Below are positions 61,703-64,000 of a stretch of 64,000 nt of DNA, piece after piece. Made by a program: the position numbers and the translations under genes. How positions within the stretch are numbered: the first letter of the stretch is position 1; every line of letters starts with the position of its first letter. The stretch is from NCBI RefSeq assembly GCF_003333325.1, contig NZ_QOLC01000066.1:36939-100938 (forward strand), in the 5' to 3' direction. A model generated the notes under the pieces. That model worked only from the letters and a program-made list of their open reading frames with translations, did no database searches and had not been told where the DNA came from. The stretch comes from Candidatus Ulvibacter alkanivorans. Its GTDB lineage: Bacteria > Bacteroidota > Bacteroidia > Flavobacteriales > Flavobacteriaceae.

Positions 61703-62122
61703 ATGAGAACAGATAGAACGTTTACCATGTTAAAGCCTGATAGTGTTGAAAAAGGACACATTGGAGCTATATTAGAAAAAATCACATCGGCAGGATTTAA
61801 GATCGTTGCCATGAAATTAACACAGATGACTACTGCTGATGCAGAGGAATTCTACGCCATCCATAAAGAACGTCCGTTTTTTGGTGAATTGGTAACCTAT
61901 ATGACTCGTGGGCCAATTGTTGCGGCTATTTTAGAGAAAGATAACGCAGTAGAGGATTTCCGTACGTTGATCGGGGCGACAAACCCGGATGAAGCAGCCG
62001 AAGGAACCATTCGTAAATTATATGCAGCTTCTATTGGTGAGAATGCTGTACACGGTAGTGATAGTGACGAGAACGCAGCTATCGAAGGCGCGTTTCACTT
62101 TGCTGGAAGAGAAATTTTTTAA
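61703..62122 (+). CDS. ndk: Nucleoside diphosphate kinase
   Basis: Balances (d)NTP pools by transferring gamma phosphate through a phosphohistidine. The 139 residues hold the standard fold: [16 protein letters not shown] (nucleotide site), the catalytic His117 in NAVHGSD, and GTIRKLYA. The length and C-terminus (FAGREIF) are normal. It is monocistronic, with a strong promoter and a terminator hairpin at 62153-62180. Confidence 0.97.
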   Translation: MRTDRTFTMLKPDSVEKGHIGAILEKITSAGFKIVAMKLTQMTTADAEEFYAIHKERPFFGELVTYMTRGPIVAAILEKDNAVEDFRTLIGATNPDEAAEGTIRKLYAASIGENAVHGSDSDENAAIEGAFHFAGREIF

Positions 62123-62152
62123 GTTTAGTTAAACTTCAATTATTGCAGAAAA

Positions 62153-62180
62153 TGCCCCTTATTCGAGGGGCGTTTTTTTT
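62153..62180. terminator. Bidirectional terminator between ndk and DUF721
   Basis: Seven-base arms TGCCCCT and AGGGGCG around TATTCG, then eight T's. The minus-strand DUF721 stop begins in the T-run. Confidence 0.85.
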
Positions 62181-62475
62181 ATCGTAAGACCAGTTTTGAG
62201 ATGAGAGGTTTTTTCATTTCTTCATTGAGAAGATCGATGATCTTTTGCTTTCCGTAGCTTAATTCTTCCCTTAGTACCGAACTGCTTAACTGTACATAGA
62301 GGGTGTCTCGGTCTAATTTTATTTGAGCTGTATATTTAACAATTGCAGCGCCCATAACCGTAGCCCAAGCTTCTTTTATTGAAACTTTATCAAGACCTTG
62401 TTGCAGTCTGTTGGTTTCAATAAAATCTTGTAGAATAGTACTTATTGGGTTATGGTCACCTTGTCTTTTGCTCAC
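62179..62475 (-). CDS. DUF721 (DciA-like) protein
   Basis: A 98-residue cytosolic protein of the DUF721 family. The core is a KH-like fold with EAWATVMGAAIVKYTAQIKLDRDTLYVQLSSSVLREELSY (about 36-75). In other phyla DUF721/DciA loads the replicative helicase DnaB; whether this shorter flavobacterial type does so is not known. The neighbourhood with recF (two genes upstream) is a conserved association. There is a 48-nt gap to the small lipoprotein gene. Confidence 0.85.
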   Translation of the reverse strand: MSKRQGDHNPISTILQDFIETNRLQQGLDKVSIKEAWATVMGAAIVKYTAQIKLDRDTLYVQLSSSVLREELSYGKQKIIDLLNEEMKKPLISKLVLR

Positions 62476-62523
62476 AACTGTAAGATTTTCTTCCGAAGAA
62501 AATAGCGGAATCGTATTCGTAAA

Positions 62524-62937
62524 TCAATTAAAATCAAAGGTACGAAATCGCTTATAGGTATATACCTTATCGTCTTGATTTTTTACTTGCATCACACTGT
62601 CTTGTAACTTGATAATTGTTTCGCGCCAGGTGTCATAGGGCGTTTTGTAAATCAGAAAAACACTGTCGTTTTCCTTAAGTATGTTGAATTTTTCTATAGA
62701 TTCACTCGTGCGATAAGTACCGTCCAGCTGGGGTGCTACCTTTTTTCTAATTCCAGAATCTCCGTTGACCTCAATAAAATCGATGGTAGTATTTACATTA
62801 AACTGTTTCTCCAGTCCATTAGGGAGTTCTACGGTCTTGATCTCCCAATAGCCGGGAAGTTGTTCTAGTTGAATCGTGTTAGAGGGCTTTCCGCAGCCAA
62901 TAATTAAAAGCAAAAAAAGGAGGGTGATTATTCTCAT
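62524..62937 (-). CDS. Small lipoprotein, lipocalin-like
   Basis: A 137-residue predicted lipoprotein with signal [15 protein letters not shown] (lipobox LIIGC). The mature part has an [12 protein letters not shown] opening and eight alternating beta strands, similar to lipocalin-type flavobacterial lipoproteins. The start overlaps the recF stop by 4 nt, so it is co-transcribed and translationally coupled. Function unknown. It is a distant relative of the lipoprotein at 24731-25108. Confidence 0.72.
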   Translation of the reverse strand: MRIITLLFLLLIIGCGKPSNTIQLEQLPGYWEIKTVELPNGLEKQFNVNTTIDFIEVNGDSGIRKKVAPQLDGTYRTSESIEKFNILKENDSVFLIYKTPYDTWRETIIKLQDSVMQVKNQDDKVYTYKRFRTFDFN

Positions 62938-64000
62938 AAGGGAAACATGGTATACGATTGGTGTACTTTTTTAATAACTGCTTCGGTTCTATCGGCATGG
63001 GTGTCACTAATAAACAACTGCCCAAAATTTTCGTCATCCACTAATTTAATAAGTTGTTCGACGCGTTGCGCATCCAGTTTGTCGAAGATGTCGTCTAACA
63101 GCAGAATTGGATTTACTTTGCTATGTGCTTTTATAAAATCGAATTGCGCCAATTTAAGAGCAATGAGATATGATTTTTGCTGGCCTTGGGACCCAAACTT
63201 TTTAATAGGATGCCCGTCTATTTCGAATAAGAGATCATCTTTATGAATCCCAAAGTTGGTGTACTGGGTTATTTTGTCCTTCTGAATATTTTCGTTGAGT
63301 AGGCTAAACAGGTCTTGCTCATTTAACTGACTCTTATAGGTTAGGCTTACTTGTTCGTTGCCCTTACTGATGGATTGGTGTCGCTTTAAGAATATTGGCA
63401 AAAATTCTTCTATGAACGCCGATCGCTTGCCAAAGATAATCGTACCGTATTCGTGAAGTTGTTCATTATATATTTCTAGGGTATCACTGCTGAACGTATT
63501 ATTTGCGGCAAAATACTTTAGTAAAGAATTGCGCTGCGCCAGTATTTTATTGTAATTTATTAATGTTTGCAAGTAAGCAGGGTCCCCTTGGGAGATAACA
63601 CCATCTATAAATTTACGACGTGTGTCACTGCCTTCAATAATGAGGTCTCTATCGGCCGGAGAAATAATGACCAGCGGTAAGAAGCCAATATGCTCACTAA
63701 ATTTCTCGTAAGCTTTACCATTGCGTTTAATGATCTTCTTTTGTCCTTTTTTGGCACTCACGACTATCTTTTCTTCTTTCGACTTTTTTTCGTATTTGCC
63801 TTCGATCACAAAGAAGTCTTCCCCGTGTTTTATGTTTTGGCTTGTTATGGGGTTAAAGTAGCTCTTTCCAAAAGAGAGGTGATAGATCGCATCTAAAACA
63901 TTGGTCTTGCCAACCCCATTATGACCTACAAAACAGTTGATCTTAGGGTCGAACGCAAATGTTTCGGCGGCAAAATTCTTATAGTTTAAAAGCGACACAG
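62934..64000 (-). CDS. recF: DNA replication and repair protein RecF, 5' end outside the window
   Basis: Gap-repair ATPase that helps load RecA with RecO and RecR. The visible 355 codons include [31 protein letters not shown] (Walker [10 protein letters not shown]), the ABC-like signature [16 protein letters not shown] and Walker [14 protein letters not shown], then the C-terminal LFISDTHA. The frame is open to the window edge; RecF normally starts a few residues earlier (M-x-L-x-x-L), so the GTG at 63998 is not taken as the start. It overlaps the small lipoprotein by 4 nt. Confidence 0.94.
   Translation of the reverse strand, partial: VSLLNYKNFAAETFAFDPKINCFVGHNGVGKTNVLDAIYHLSFGKSYFNPITSQNIKHGEDFFVIEGKYEKKSKEEKIVVSAKKGQKKIIKRNGKAYEKFSEHIGFLPLVIISPADRDLIIEGSDTRRKFIDGVISQGDPAYLQTLINYNKILAQRNSLLKYFAANNTFSSDTLEIYNEQLHEYGTIIFGKRSAFIEEFLPIFLKRHQSISKGNEQVSLTYKSQLNEQDLFSLLNENIQKDKITQYTNFGIHKDDLLFEIDGHPIKKFGSQGQQKSYLIALKLAQFDFIKAHSKVNPILLLDDIFDKLDAQRVEQLIKLVDDENFGQLFISDTHADRTEAVIKKVHQSYTMFPL

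Noticed and set aside
1..64000. CRISPR arrays, tRNA genes, rRNA and insertion sequences
   Set aside because: Read on both strands; no regular spacer-repeat pattern, no cloverleaf with a CCA end and no transposase or terminal inverted repeats were found.

Overview
The window is a 64 kb chromosomal piece from a member of the Flavobacteriaceae (Bacteroidota), probably marine. The evidence is the gene content (GldI, a PorD-like DUF4835 protein, a type IX secretion cargo with a C-terminal sorting domain, DUF6913, the small CAL67264-type membrane protein, DUF5686 and DUF6503 proteins, menaquinone genes), the near absence of Shine-Dalgarno sequences, and many promoters of the Bacteroidota type (TTG, then about 19-22 nt, then TAnnTTTG). 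GC content is roughly 40% by eye. Most of the window is vertically inherited core genome. I see no tRNA, rRNA, CRISPR array, prophage or intact insertion sequence, and no gene-free stretch longer than 300 bases.

Layout. 1-7.4 kb: 3' end of ligA, DUF6913 and dapA, then bamD, an omega-like RNA polymerase subunit, coaBC, porD-like DUF4835, and recN. 7.5-16.8 kb: fabI, a 1096-residue T9SS cargo, a GT2/ybbR/coaE operon, and a histidine kinase/response regulator pair. 16.8-24 kb, mostly minus strand: miaA, a voltage-gated K+ channel, a DnaQ/GIY-YIG nuclease fusion, yggS, DUF1015, a 3-hydroxyacyl-CoA dehydrogenase and a Gfo/Idh oxidoreductase. 24-32.7 kb: pcm, small lipoproteins, a DUF5686 outer-membrane protein, smpB, an M23 peptidase, a lone HsdR-N nuclease-like protein facing holA, a frameshifted DUF6090 gene, and DoxX. 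32.9-37.6 kb: menA, UPF0173, menC, CPBP protease and menE, a menaquinone operon with two passengers. 37.7-46.4 kb: a 13-helix patatin-like protein, a VWA lipoprotein-like surface protein, a second DoxX, an MFS carrier and a biotin-dependent carboxylase beta subunit. 46.4-57.8 kb: a GC-rich triple-hairpin element, the 58-residue membrane protein and ettA, an S9 peptidase, two large amidohydrolase-fold proteins, DUF3810 and pepD. 57.8-64 kb: a peptidyl-prolyl isomerase/gldI/DHH operon, a PhoD-like phosphatase, ndk, DUF721, a small lipoprotein and recF (running off the end).

How the genes work together. Several neighbours share pathways: coaBC and coaE (coenzyme A), menA/menC/menE (menaquinone), bamD with PorD-like, GldI and the T9SS cargo (outer-membrane assembly, secretion and gliding), and recN, recF, ligA, holA and DUF721 (replication and repair).

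No single dramatic new system was found. The points I consider most worth checking are: a strongly over-represented palindromic heptamer TTC(G/C)GAA found on both strands and in intergenic DNA; a GC-rich triple hairpin upstream of the ettA operon that resembles a dispersed extragenic repeat; a large polytopic patatin-like enzyme; an orphan PD-(D/E)XK protein facing holA; and palindromic operator candidates at the MFS and DoxX genes.
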